Source of the DNA: Deferribacteres bacterium
GTDB taxonomy: Bacteria; Nitrospirota; Thermodesulfovibrionia; UBA6902
Direction of reading: 5' to 3'
Assembly (NCBI GenBank): GCA_030598625.1
Contig: JAUVPO010000036.1
Span: 1 to 11,697 of the forward strand
Length of the DNA: 11,697 bases
Shown: one piece after another, positions 1 to 7,829 of the stretch
Position numbering within the stretch: the first letter of the stretch is position 1
Layout: every line of letters starts with the position of its first letter
The notes under the pieces: model-generated
Databases searched by the model: none
The model's input: the letters and a program-made list of their open reading frames with translations, nothing else
Told to the model about the DNA's origin: nothing
Translations under genes and position numbers: made by a program

Positions 1-527
1 ATGCAGCCCTGTGATTCCGTATGCTCAAGATCTTCCCTGCTTCCGAAACCCTGCTCGACAACCCAGCGCGCGCCTCTGAGAAGGACTTTTTTATGTTCCC
101 CTGAATTAAGACGCAGTTTCCCTTTCGAACCAACGCCTGCAGGGATGTCCCGATAGAAACCCTCAATAAGTTCTTTAATCTTCGGTGCGGCTTCTTCCTT
201 GCTGATATTTGTCCTCAGGAGCCTGACTCCGCAGTTTATGTCATAACCGACTCCCCCCGGAGAAATAATTCCCTCCTTGAGATCGAATGCAGCCACTCCG
301 CCGATTGTAAATCCGTAGCCTGTATGAATATCCGGCATTGCGAGGGATGATCCCACGATGCCCGGCAATGTAGCTACGTTTGCAACCTGATTTACCGATT
401 TCATTTCGAGTTCTTTTTCAAGTGTTTCATCTACATATATGATACCGTTCGTGCGCATACCTGCCTTGTATCCCTTCGGGACTTCCAATCTGACGCTGTC
501 AATTCTCCTTAATCCCTCAATAGACAT
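1..527 (-). CDS. rtcB: RtcB RNA ligase (N-terminal part, cut by window edge)
   Basis: RtcB joins 2',3'-cyclic-phosphate or 3'-phosphate RNA ends to 5'-OH ends using GTP and Mn2+, in RNA repair or tRNA splicing. The frame has no stop from the ATG at 527 to the window edge; 175 codons are visible of the usual 400-480. The visible part carries the family signature PDIHTGYGFTIGG (residues 65-77) and GGVGYDINCGVR (91-102), in which D96 and C99 match the Mn-binding Asp and Cys. The stretch near residue 160-175 (FGSREDLEHTESQGC) also fits the family. The signature region is not interrupted by an intein. The ATG has a good ribosome site (GAGGAG at 531-536, minus strand). The archease gene lies 121 bp upstream on the same strand, the usual partner. 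The catalytic histidines lie outside the window. Confidence 0.95.
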   Translation of the reverse strand, partial: MSIEGLRRIDSVRLEVPKGYKAGMRTNGIIYVDETLEKELEMKSVNQVANVATLPGIVGSSLAMPDIHTGYGFTIGGVAAFDLKEGIISPGGVGYDINCGVRLLRTNISKEEAAPKIKELIEGFYRDIPAGVGSKGKLRLNSGEHKKVLLRGARWVVEQGFGSREDLEHTESQGC

Positions 528-610
528 AAACTCCTCGTAACTTAAAGATTACTGTCCGGTTTTTAGGTTAATTATAGATGATTTTACGTTGTATTGAAAG
601 GATGTTTACA

Positions 611-648
611 TTCGAACCTTCGACTCACTTACCCTTTTACCCCTTTTT
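611..648. repeat. Short dyad and degenerate pyrimidine-rich repeat in the archease-rtcB gap
   Basis: This stretch immediately follows the archease stop. It contains the perfect short dyad TCGAA-CC-TTCGA (612-623) and then CTCACTTACCCTTTTACCCC. The second part resembles the right arm of the intergenic hairpin at 7863-7896 (CTCACTTGCCCCTTGACTCC). It looks like a decayed half-copy of the same repeat family. A role in mRNA processing or termination between archease and rtcB is possible but unproven. Confidence 0.3.
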
Positions 649-1062
649 TTATATATCGAAAATCACCGTTGCTTCCCAATGTGAACGGGTTTTTTTGAGT
701 GAAAGATTGTGATATGTGGCGGCCTTGATGAGAAGTCTGCTTTCATTGACTTCCGGGTTGAAAATTCCACCTGATATTGACGCCTTCAACGTTTTGTCCT
801 GAAAACCGACACTTGATATCTTTCCCGTAAAACCGTAAGTATCAAAGAGAAATACAAGTTCATTAAGCCACTGAACAAGCAAATTTTCCATGTTTTCCGA
901 GCTGATGATAACCTCTCTCTTTTCTGTTTCTTTTATCTCGGGAGTGCTTGTAATAAGCTCAAACATTCCTTCGGCGGCGTTCTCAAAAAGCTCTTCAAGA
1001 TTTTTACCCCGTATCATGAGCCCCACGTCTCCTGATATGTCAAACTGTTCGTATTTTTTCAT
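649..1062 (-). CDS. Archease (RtcB cofactor)
   Basis: Archease is a small protein that speeds guanylylation and turnover of RtcB. This 137-residue protein has the normal family length. Seen: the N-terminal motif around D8-G14, the helix LEELFENAAEGMFEL, the core LLVQWLNELVFLFD, the segment IKAATYHNLSLKK, and the C-terminal end VIFDI. D12, D136 and the terminal I137 correspond to the family's metal-binding positions as I recall them. The motif usually written D-H-T-A-D is D-I-S-G-D here, so the commonly conserved His is Ile9. The start fits the family, but no clear Shine-Dalgarno sequence precedes the ATG at 1062. It lies upstream of rtcB on the same strand with a 121 bp gap, so the two are probably co-transcribed. 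The family call is secure; full activity is inferred. Confidence 0.92.
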   Translation of the reverse strand: MKKYEQFDISGDVGLMIRGKNLEELFENAAEGMFELITSTPEIKETEKREVIISSENMENLLVQWLNELVFLFDTYGFTGKISSVGFQDKTLKASISGGIFNPEVNESRLLIKAATYHNLSLKKTRSHWEATVIFDI

Positions 1063-1162
1063 GGTTTAATCAAAAGAGTTATTCAAAGCCCTGCTTCAGT
1101 GATATTTAATAATGCCTATATTGCATCATACGGTTTAACTTTCTCAAGTTGTAACTAACTTT

Positions 1163-1309
1163 GGTTCACGGTTCCACGGTTCAAGGCTGAAAAGAATTAA
1201 GATTAAACGGATTGAAGACGTTAAGGCATGGCAACCGATACTTGATTGGATTTGTCATCTATCTCAAAAAACATAAGGCAACAAACCGTGAACCCTTGAA
1301 CCGTGAACC
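1163..1309. repeat. Inverted repeat of GGTTCACG-type octamers
   Basis: The gap between the divergent archease and GGDEF-EAL genes (1063-1381, about 320 bp) has no intact gene. It holds an inverted repeat whose arms are 1163-1186 and 1284-1309. The 12-mer GGTTCACGGTTC (1163-1174) has its exact reverse complement at 1298-1309. CACGGTTCAAGG (1175-1186) has its exact reverse complement at 1294-1305. Each arm is built from 7-8 nt units; CACGGTTC occurs in tandem at 1167-1174 and 1175-1182. The two arms enclose about 97 bp. Such octamer-built repeats look like a dispersed non-autonomous element. I see no convincing promoter in the rest of the gap. Confidence 0.7.
1193..1276 (+). pseudogene. Remnant resembling the N-terminus of an S23/four-helix-bundle protein
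   Basis: Reading 1193-1276 gives 27 codons before TAA (1274-1276), including IKIKRIEDVKAWQ. This resembles the start of the 23S rRNA intervening-sequence (S23, four-helix-bundle) family, typically of the form I-x-x-F-E-D-L-x-x-W-Q-x-A. After the Trp-Gln the match fades and the frame ends, and there is no ATG upstream. The remnant lies entirely between the two inverted-repeat arms. It reads as a decayed gene fragment carried inside the repeat element. The match rests on about 11 residues, so chance similarity cannot be excluded. Confidence 0.35.
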
Positions 1310-1390
1310 TGATCAGTTACATCAAGTTAAAGAAAGATTGTAATTTGCCGAACATATAAAGAGGACTGATAAGTATACAAAGTGTACAAA

Positions 1391-3463
1391 ATGGGCGTAC
1401 TAACTGACAATTCAGACAGGTTTAATAAAATACGGATTTCAGTATACCGGTATACAATAGCTGCCATTATTCTATGGACAATTATTATTGCCGGATCGCT
1501 TGCATGGAGTATGATTCATGAACGTCAGGATACCCGTAAATTGGCCAAGATGGAGGCGCGTATACACTTCAACAAGGACCAGGCTTTCCGGTCGTGGGCG
1601 GCATTAAATGGAGGCGTTTATGTCACTCCAACCGAGAAGACACCTCCAAATCCTTACCTTAGACATATCAAGGACCGCGATATTAAAACAGTGTCGGGGA
1701 AGTCGCTGACATTGATAAACCCGGCATATATGCTGCGCCAGGTAATGGAACTCTACTCGGAACTATACGGTGTCAAAGGACGCCTTACCAGCCTCAAGGT
1801 TCTGAATCCCGTAAATACTCCCGATGAGTGGGAACAGTCGGCTTTAAATGCCTTTGAAAGGGGCGAGGAGGAGGTATTTGAATTTACGGATAGAAACGGC
1901 GAAGCATCCCTGCGTTTTATGCGACCGCTGGTCACGGAAGAGCAATGCCTGAAGTGCCATGGTTTTCAGGGCTACAAGGGCGGCGATATTCGTGGCGGTA
2001 TTGAAGTAACCGTGCCGCTTAAACCATACCTGGCTATTGAACGTGAGACAGTGAATGCCATCATGCTGACGCATGGAATATTCTGGTTTATGGGGTTGCT
2101 GGTAATTGGTTTCGTATCTTCCCAGAGCAAAAAGCGCGTTCTTGAACGCAAACGGGCGGAGAAGCAGCTTGAGCACAAGGCTTTTTATGATCAGTTGACC
2201 AATTTCCCTAACCGTATTTTGTTTTTAAAACACCTGGAACAGGAGACCGAACGCCTGAAAGGTGAAGACAATTATATGTTTGCCGTGCTCTTCATTGATC
2301 TTGACCGTTTCAAGGTCATCAATGACAGCCTCGGGCACTTAATTGGAGATCAACTTCTTGTCACAGTGGCCCAAAGGCTGGAGGCCTGCATACGTCCCGA
2401 TGATGTGGTTGCGCGTTTCGGGGGTGATGAATTTGCAGTACTCCTTAAAAACAGTAAAGACATAAGTGACGCAACATACATAGCCGACAGGATTCAAAGG
2501 GAACTGATGTCGCCTTTCAATCTGGGCAAGCATGAGGTGTTTTCCACGGCAAGCATAGGAATTGCCCTGAGCGCGACCGGTTATGATACAGAGGAAGACA
2601 TTCTTCGTGATGCTGACTCTGCAATGTATCGCGCCAAGGCCCACGGCAGGGCGCGTTACGAGTTGTTTGACATTCAGATGTATAACTCCGCAATGAAACT
2701 CCTGCAGCTTGAGGCCGATCTGAGGCGGACGGTTGAGCGGGAGGATTTTATGGTCCATTACCAGCCGGTTGTATCTTTGAAAAGCGGCAGGATTGAAGGG
2801 GTGGAAGCGCTTATCCGATGGCAGCACCCGCAGCGCGGTATGATCTCGCCTGTGGAGTTTATTCCATTAGCTGAAGAAACCGGACTGATCTCAACAATCG
2901 GGGAATGGATACTCAGGGCAGCCTGCGAACAAAACATGGCGTGGCAGGCTTTGGGATATCAGCCCCTTCTCATGAAGGTAAATTTTTCCACAAGCCAGTT
3001 TTATCACCAGGATATACTGGAAGTGGTCAAAAGGGCCCTGCGGGAGAGCGGTATGAGCGCCCGGTTTCTCGATATTGAAATCACGGAGAGTATTGCTACG
3101 GAAGACCATAGTATTCCGGTATTGAATGAACTGAGCGATATGGGGGTGCAGATTTCAATAGACGATTTCGGCACCGGATATTCATCGCTTGGCTCTTTGA
3201 AGCGCCTTCCGTTTGATACCCTGAAAATCGACAAGTCATTTGTCAGGGACATTACCGTAGACCCTAATGCCGGGGCCATCGTCGAGGCGATTATTGCCAT
3301 GGCGCACAGCCTGAAGATCAAGGTAGTGGCAGAGGGCGTGGAGATGGAAAAACAGCTCACGTTCCTGCGAACGCAAAATTGTGATATGATGCAAGGTTAC
3401 CTTTTCAGCCCGGCCGTGCCTGCCTGGAAGATAGAGGAACTGCTTGAAAAAGAGCGTAGCTGA
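1391..3463 (+). CDS. Haem-sensor GGDEF-EAL protein (c-di-GMP turnover)
   Basis: This is a membrane-anchored protein that should make and/or degrade cyclic di-GMP in response to a periplasmic haem signal. Residues are numbered from an in-frame GTG at 1382; from the ATG used here subtract 3. Order: a membrane segment at about 22-44, a periplasmic Tll0287-like/DUF3365 domain to about 220 with a c-type haem site C189-L-K-C192-H193, a second membrane segment at about 226-247, a short coiled linker, GGDEF at about 265-430, and EAL at about 440-690. Both catalytic domains look intact. The cyclase motif GGDEF is at 347-351, with the inhibitory I-site R338-P-D-D341 exactly five residues upstream. EAL is at 475-477, and DDFGTGYSS starts at 594. 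The start is uncertain: GAGGA at 1361-1365 lies 16 nt from the GTG and 25 nt from the ATG. The gene is convergent with the Nuo-like operon, with 33 bp between stops and no clear terminator. No partner gene is adjacent. Confidence 0.9.
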   Translation: MGVLTDNSDRFNKIRISVYRYTIAAIILWTIIIAGSLAWSMIHERQDTRKLAKMEARIHFNKDQAFRSWAALNGGVYVTPTEKTPPNPYLRHIKDRDIKTVSGKSLTLINPAYMLRQVMELYSELYGVKGRLTSLKVLNPVNTPDEWEQSALNAFERGEEEVFEFTDRNGEASLRFMRPLVTEEQCLKCHGFQGYKGGDIRGGIEVTVPLKPYLAIERETVNAIMLTHGIFWFMGLLVIGFVSSQSKKRVLERKRAEKQLEHKAFYDQLTNFPNRILFLKHLEQETERLKGEDNYMFAVLFIDLDRFKVINDSLGHLIGDQLLVTVAQRLEACIRPDDVVARFGGDEFAVLLKNSKDISDATYIADRIQRELMSPFNLGKHEVFSTASIGIALSATGYDTEEDILRDADSAMYRAKAHGRARYELFDIQMYNSAMKLLQLEADLRRTVEREDFMVHYQPVVSLKSGRIEGVEALIRWQHPQRGMISPVEFIPLAEETGLISTIGEWILRAACEQNMAWQALGYQPLLMKVNFSTSQFYHQDILEVVKRALRESGMSARFLDIEITESIATEDHSIPVLNELSDMGVQISIDDFGTGYSSLGSLKRLPFDTLKIDKSFVRDITVDPNAGAIVEAIIAMAHSLKIKVVAEGVEMEKQLTFLRTQNCDMMQGYLFSPAVPAWKIEELLEKERS

Positions 3464-3496
3464 GCAGTCTGTCCTCCGGATACAAAGAAGAATTTT

Positions 3497-5953
3497 CTAC
3501 GCCGCTTCTACCTTCACTGCAATAATAGGCGACTCACCGTTTATCGGAATGTGTGTCAGCGTATTAATCTTTGCGTAAGGGAAATGCGTGGGCACAAAGA
3601 CCGTGCCTGTCGGGACTTCGGTGGAGACATCGGCCTTCAGAAATACCGATCCCTGCTTTGAAGTTATCTTGACATAGCTATCATCTGAAATGCCGTGCTT
3701 CTCCGCGTCTTCCTCGTTTATCTCAATCAGCGCCTCTGAAACAACGAGGTCAAGCGATTTGGAACTCGTTGACATGCTGCCTGAATGCTGCAAAACGTCC
3801 CTGATGACCAGTTTGAACGGGTACTCGCCGTCTACTTCAGCAACAGGTTTATATTCAACCGGATTAAAGGCTTTTTCCCCGGTGGATTTTTCAGGGGGCA
3901 GGTTCGCTATCTCTTCCTGAATAGCCGCAAGGTTCTTTGCCCCTACATCCTCTCCCATGGCAAGGGCAAGATTTCTTAGTATCATCCAGTCGGAGACAGA
4001 CTGGCCGGTCGGGTCGGTTACTTTATGGACGCTCTGTGTGATTCCCTCCGCGTTGGTAAAATTACCGTTTTTCTGCCCCCAGCTCGAAGCAGGCAAAACC
4101 ACGTTGGCGAGTTTTGCGGTCCCTGTCATGAAGATATCCTGCACTACCAGGAAATCCAGAGATTTGAGTCTCCGGATTACCTTTGTGCTGTCGGGATATG
4201 TTGTAGCCGGGTCTTCTCCCATAATATAAAGGGCGTTCAACGGAAGGTTTTCATTGTAAAGCATGTCAATAACGCCCTTGTCCTCAGGTTCTTTTAACGG
4301 CCTGATACCCATCTGATAATGGCCATAGGTATTTGAGTACTCCGCAGGAATCTGAAGTGCGGTGGTTTCTTCGCCGAGCAGGTTAATCAGGTTTGCAGCG
4401 GCAAGTACCGTGTCCATACCTTTGGTATTTTCCGAAATACTGACTGAAAGTGAAATCATTCTGCTCCCGGCATTGCCGAGGGCCTCGGCAGTGGATATGA
4501 TCTTGTCTTCTGCAATGCCGGTAATATCGGCCACCCTTCCCGGAGTATAGTCTTCCAGAGATTTCTCAAGTAATGAAAATCCGGTAATCTTTGATGCCTT
4601 GTCTTTATCATAAAGACCTTTATCGATTATTACTTTCATCAACCCGTTTACAAAGGCGATGCTTGTTCCGTCCTTTATATTAAGTGTCTTTGAACTGTGC
4701 CTGGTCAATTTTGTTTCCCTTGAATCCGCAACGATGAGCTGTGAGCCTTCTCTTTTGGCGCGGAGGATATTAAGTCCCAGTACCGGGTGGGTGACGGTGA
4801 TGTCGGACTCAAGAATAAGGATTACATCTTTGCCGAGAGGTGACTGCAGGTTTATGGGATGGTTTTTCTGTCCGAATGACTTTTCCCATGCCTTCTGCAC
4901 CTTTGAGTATCCGAAGGCCGCGGAGGAGTCGATATTGCTGACGCCGATAACTTTCCTCATGAATTTTTGCAGGATATAATTGTCCTCATTCGTGCATCTG
5001 GGCGAACCGATCGCACCTATAGCGTCCGGCCTGACGGTTTTTAAGATGGCCTTTATATTATTGGAAATATAGGTCAGCGCAGTATCCCACGATACTTCAT
5101 TGAATTCGTCTCCATCTTTAATCAGGGGTGTCTTAAGCCGTTTATCACTGTAGATGTAATCAATACCGAATCTGCCTCTTCCGCACAGGTTGCCGTCACT
5201 GACGCCTACGCCCTGTTGCCCCCGTGACCTCAGGATATTCCCTTCTCTGATTCCAAGGGTAAGGGTGCAGCCGACCCCGCAGAACGGGCAGATTGTCTCC
5301 TGTTCTTCAATGAACCATGAGCGCGCCGTAAATTTGTACGGCTTGCTCAGGATTGCCCCGGTCGGACATACATCGAGACACTGTCCGCAATAGTCACATT
5401 CAAGTATTTCGCCGAACGCGGGCTGAACGACCGTAGGGAATCCCCTGCCGATCAGACCCAGGGCGGCCCTTCCCTGGTGTTCAGAACAAATCCTTACACA
5501 TTTGCCGCAGAGAATGCACCGTCTGGAAGTGAGTTCAATTAACGGGCCCCTTACATCGGATGCCGCCTCTTTTCTGTGTCTGATAAATCTTGCCTCGGGC
5601 TTTCCGTATTCATAAGCCAGGTTCTGAAGGTCGCATTCTCCGGCCTTGTCGCACTCGGGACAATCGAGAGGGTGATGGACCAGGAGCAGTTCTATTACGG
5701 ACTGGCGCAGTTTTTTCAGCTTTGGGGTTTCGGTTGTGACTTCCATTCCCTCCTGTGCCGGTGCTGAGCATGCTGCAAAAAGTCTTGGCTGGTCCTTAAC
5801 CTCAACCAAACAGAGCCTGCAGCCACCGTAGGGCCTGAGTCTTTTGTCATAACACAGGTTGGGTATATATATGTCGTGTTTCATCGCGGCATCGAGGATC
5901 GTATCTCCGGGCTCTGCTGTGACTGCTTTTCCGTTTATCGACAGCTTTATCAT
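3497..5953 (-). CDS. nuoG: NuoG/FdhA-like iron-sulfur subunit with degenerate molybdenum site
   Basis: This large electron-wire subunit (818 aa) belongs to an NAD(P)H-linked complex. Visible cluster motifs: a plant-type [2Fe-2S] domain (C34, C45, C48, C62); a His-Cys3 [4Fe-4S] site (H94, C98, C101, C107); two [4Fe-4S] sites (C146/C149/C152/C156 and C186/C189/C192/C196); and an N7-like site in the molybdopterin-oxidoreductase domain (C222, C225, C229, C257). The rest follows the formate dehydrogenase alpha fold, including RCTNEDNYILQKFMR (319-333), and ends in a dinucleotide-binding-like domain (about 690-815). The Mo-ligand position (Cys/Sec followed by His in FdhA) reads G348-Y349; the codon at 4912-4910 is GGA, not TGA. 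Formate oxidation at this site is therefore unlikely. The ATG overlaps the nuoF stop by 4 bp (ATGA). It is the last gene of the operon. The sequence is FdhA-like, so a formate dehydrogenase label is likely in automatic annotation. Confidence 0.85.
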   Translation of the reverse strand: MIKLSINGKAVTAEPGDTILDAAMKHDIYIPNLCYDKRLRPYGGCRLCLVEVKDQPRLFAACSAPAQEGMEVTTETPKLKKLRQSVIELLLVHHPLDCPECDKAGECDLQNLAYEYGKPEARFIRHRKEAASDVRGPLIELTSRRCILCGKCVRICSEHQGRAALGLIGRGFPTVVQPAFGEILECDYCGQCLDVCPTGAILSKPYKFTARSWFIEEQETICPFCGVGCTLTLGIREGNILRSRGQQGVGVSDGNLCGRGRFGIDYIYSDKRLKTPLIKDGDEFNEVSWDTALTYISNNIKAILKTVRPDAIGAIGSPRCTNEDNYILQKFMRKVIGVSNIDSSAAFGYSKVQKAWEKSFGQKNHPINLQSPLGKDVILILESDITVTHPVLGLNILRAKREGSQLIVADSRETKLTRHSSKTLNIKDGTSIAFVNGLMKVIIDKGLYDKDKASKITGFSLLEKSLEDYTPGRVADITGIAEDKIISTAEALGNAGSRMISLSVSISENTKGMDTVLAAANLINLLGEETTALQIPAEYSNTYGHYQMGIRPLKEPEDKGVIDMLYNENLPLNALYIMGEDPATTYPDSTKVIRRLKSLDFLVVQDIFMTGTAKLANVVLPASSWGQKNGNFTNAEGITQSVHKVTDPTGQSVSDWMILRNLALAMGEDVGAKNLAAIQEEIANLPPEKSTGEKAFNPVEYKPVAEVDGEYPFKLVIRDVLQHSGSMSTSSKSLDLVVSEALIEINEEDAEKHGISDDSYVKITSKQGSVFLKADVSTEVPTGTVFVPTHFPYAKINTLTHIPINGESPIIAVKVEAA

Positions 5954-7800
5954 GTTGTCACCTCCTCGTCCTTTACCGCCGGTTCAGGTTTTGTCTCAAG
6001 GGCCGGCCGTATTTCAATAGAACCGAATTTGCAGATGTCATAACACGACCTGCACTGCAGACAGAGTTCCTGAATTATCCTGTGTGGCTTTTTCTTTTCC
6101 CCGACAATGGCGTTTGAAGGACATCCCCTCATGCAGGCCCCGCATCCCTTGCACAGGTCGTCAACTATGTGGAATGAGCAGAGGTCGCTGCATATTCCGG
6201 CGTGGCACCAGTGCTCTTTTATATGGGCTTCATATTCATGCCCGAAGTATTTTATTGTTGTAAGTACCGGATTCGGGGCTGTCTGGCCGAGACCGCACAG
6301 TGATGTTGCGATAATGTCTTTGCTGAGGTCCTGGAGTGTCTCTATGTCTCCCTCTTTTCCGCGGCCTTCCGTGATATCGGTCAGCATATCGAGCATTACC
6401 CTGGTGCCGACCCGGCAGGGAGTGCACTTTCCACAGGATTCATCGGCCGTAAATTCAAGAAAGAATTTTGCCGTGCTCACCATGCATGTGTCTTCATCCA
6501 TAACAACCATGCCGCCTGAGCCTACGATTGCGCCCGTCTTGACGATATCTTCATACGTAACGGGTATATCTATCAGCTCTTGAGGGATGCATCCGCCCGA
6601 AGGTCCTCCCAGTTGCACTGCCTTGAATTTTTTCTTTTTCTTGTTTACGCCCCCGCCGATATCATAAATGATGGTTTTCAGCGGGATGCCCATCGGCACT
6701 TCGACAAGGCCGACATTCCGTATATCTCCGGTAAGAGCGAATACTTTGGAGCCGGGGCTTTTTTCCGTTCCCAGCGACCTGTACCAGTCAGCGCCGTTCA
6801 GTATGATGGGAGCAATCTGCGCAAGGGTTTCAACGTTATTAAGGACGGACGGCTTGTCCCATAGGCCTTTATGGGCCGGAAATGGCGGTCGTGGTCTCGG
6901 CATGCCGCGCTGCCCTTCAATGGAACGCATGAGAGCGGTCTCTTCACCGCAAACGAACGCGCCGGCGCCAAGATATATTTCGAGATTAAAATTGAAACCG
7001 CTGTCGAGTATATTTTCTCCGAGAAGTCCTGAATCAAGACAGACAGATATGGCTTTCTGAAGACGTTCAACGGCAAGGGGATATTCAGCCCTGACATAGA
7101 TTACGCCCTTGCTTGCGCCTATGGTTTTTGCGCCGATAATCATGCCTTCGATTACTGAATGCGGGTCTGCCTCCATGACGGACCTGTCCATAAAAGCGCC
7201 GGGGTCTCCTTCGTCACCGTTACATAACATGTATTTCTGGTCCGCCTGGGACTTTGAGGCGAACTCCCATTTAAGCCCGGTCGGGAAACCGGCGCCTCCG
7301 CGACCTCTTAAGCCCGAGTCTTTCATGACTTTTATTATTTCTTCAGGCGTCATTTCGTTAAGCGCCGTGGCAGCTGCCGTATATCCGTCTCTTGCGATAT
7401 ATTCGTCAAGACTTTCAGGGTCGATCATTCCCTTGTTTCTCAAGACCCTAAGCACCTGAAGCTTGAAGAAGGGTATGTCGTTCATCAACGGGATGGCATG
7501 TTTCTTCTCAATATCCTTGAACATTAACTTTTCATACGGACGGCCCTTCAGGAAATGTTCTTCAACCAGTTTGGGGATTTCATTGACTGTCAGTTTTTGG
7601 TAAAAGATCTCTTCGGGATAGACAAGCATGACAGGCCCTTCGGCACAAAATCCGTTGCAACCGGTAAGCACGATCTTTATTTCATCTGCCAGACCCTGCT
7701 TCTCCAGTTCCGCCTTTAGGGCATCTCTTACTTTAGGTGTGCCGGTGGCAACACAACCGGTACCTGCACACAGCAGTAAATTGGCACGATATTTTTCCAT
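5950..7800 (-). CDS. nuoF: NuoF/HndC/HydB-type NAD(P)H-binding flavoprotein subunit
   Basis: This subunit binds NAD(P)H and FMN and passes electrons to Fe-S clusters. It has 616 aa, longer than ordinary NuoF (about 430). Order: an N-terminal thioredoxin-like [2Fe-2S] domain (C11, C16, C48, C52); the 51-kDa core with FMN loop GRGGAGFPTG (166-175), NGDEGDPGAFMDR (194-206), and the NADH-site segment GAGAFVCGEETAL (278-290); the N3-type [4Fe-4S] site C456-GK-C459-TP-C462 plus C502; an extra Cys cluster C532/C537/C541; and a C-terminal 2[4Fe-4S] ferredoxin domain (C550/C553/C556/C560 and C580/C583/C586/C590). The added N- and C-terminal cluster domains are the layout of HndC and of HydB in NAD-linked, often electron-bifurcating, [FeFe]-hydrogenases. 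Bifurcation here is inferred. AGGAG stands 7 nt before the ATG at 7800. hndB lies 104 bp upstream, separated by a hairpin repeat. Confidence 0.93.
   Translation of the reverse strand: MEKYRANLLLCAGTGCVATGTPKVRDALKAELEKQGLADEIKIVLTGCNGFCAEGPVMLVYPEEIFYQKLTVNEIPKLVEEHFLKGRPYEKLMFKDIEKKHAIPLMNDIPFFKLQVLRVLRNKGMIDPESLDEYIARDGYTAAATALNEMTPEEIIKVMKDSGLRGRGGAGFPTGLKWEFASKSQADQKYMLCNGDEGDPGAFMDRSVMEADPHSVIEGMIIGAKTIGASKGVIYVRAEYPLAVERLQKAISVCLDSGLLGENILDSGFNFNLEIYLGAGAFVCGEETALMRSIEGQRGMPRPRPPFPAHKGLWDKPSVLNNVETLAQIAPIILNGADWYRSLGTEKSPGSKVFALTGDIRNVGLVEVPMGIPLKTIIYDIGGGVNKKKKKFKAVQLGGPSGGCIPQELIDIPVTYEDIVKTGAIVGSGGMVVMDEDTCMVSTAKFFLEFTADESCGKCTPCRVGTRVMLDMLTDITEGRGKEGDIETLQDLSKDIIATSLCGLGQTAPNPVLTTIKYFGHEYEAHIKEHWCHAGICSDLCSFHIVDDLCKGCGACMRGCPSNAIVGEKKKPHRIIQELCLQCRSCYDICKFGSIEIRPALETKPEPAVKDEEVTT
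5959..5967 (-). promoter_or_regulatory. Ribosome binding site of the NuoG-like gene
   Basis: GAGGAGGTG on the minus strand, 5 nt before the ATG at 5953, is a near-perfect Shine-Dalgarno sequence. It lies inside the last codons of nuoF and fixes the start in the ATGA stop-start overlap. This suggests translational coupling of the two subunits. Confidence 0.85.
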
Positions 7801-7829
7801 ATATTTCTCCTAAACAAATGAGGTTAGAG

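Noticed and set aside
1063..1140. Promoter for the archease-rtcB pair on the minus strand
   Set aside because: TTGAGA and TATAGG/TATGAT-like hexamers are present but at wrong spacings (11 or 21 bp).
1163..1309. Repeated GGTTCACG units as a CRISPR array
   Set aside because: Units are 7-8 nt, adjacent, and arranged as inverted arms with no unique spacers between repeats.
1321..1381. Sigma-70 promoter for the GGDEF-EAL gene
   Set aside because: TATAAA-like bases occur near 1355, but no -35 element is found at 16-18 bp spacing, so no call was made.
2339..2827. Antisense open frame of 162 codons inside the GGDEF-EAL gene
   Set aside because: It lies wholly opposite strongly conserved GGDEF/EAL coding sequence and its translation shows no recognisable domain; it is a shadow frame.
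3464..3496. Bidirectional terminator between the convergent genes
   Set aside because: The 33 bp gap has only a 4 bp weak dyad and no G/C stem with a T-run; it does not support a terminator call.
4900..4920. Selenocysteine (in-frame TGA) at the Mo-ligand position of the FdhA-like gene
   Set aside because: The codon at the aligned position is GGA (Gly) followed by TAC (Tyr); there is no TGA and the frame is open throughout.
6107..6583. Plus-strand open frame of 158 codons inside nuoF
   Set aside because: It is antisense to the conserved N3-cluster and ferredoxin regions of nuoF and has no family features or ribosome site that I can see.
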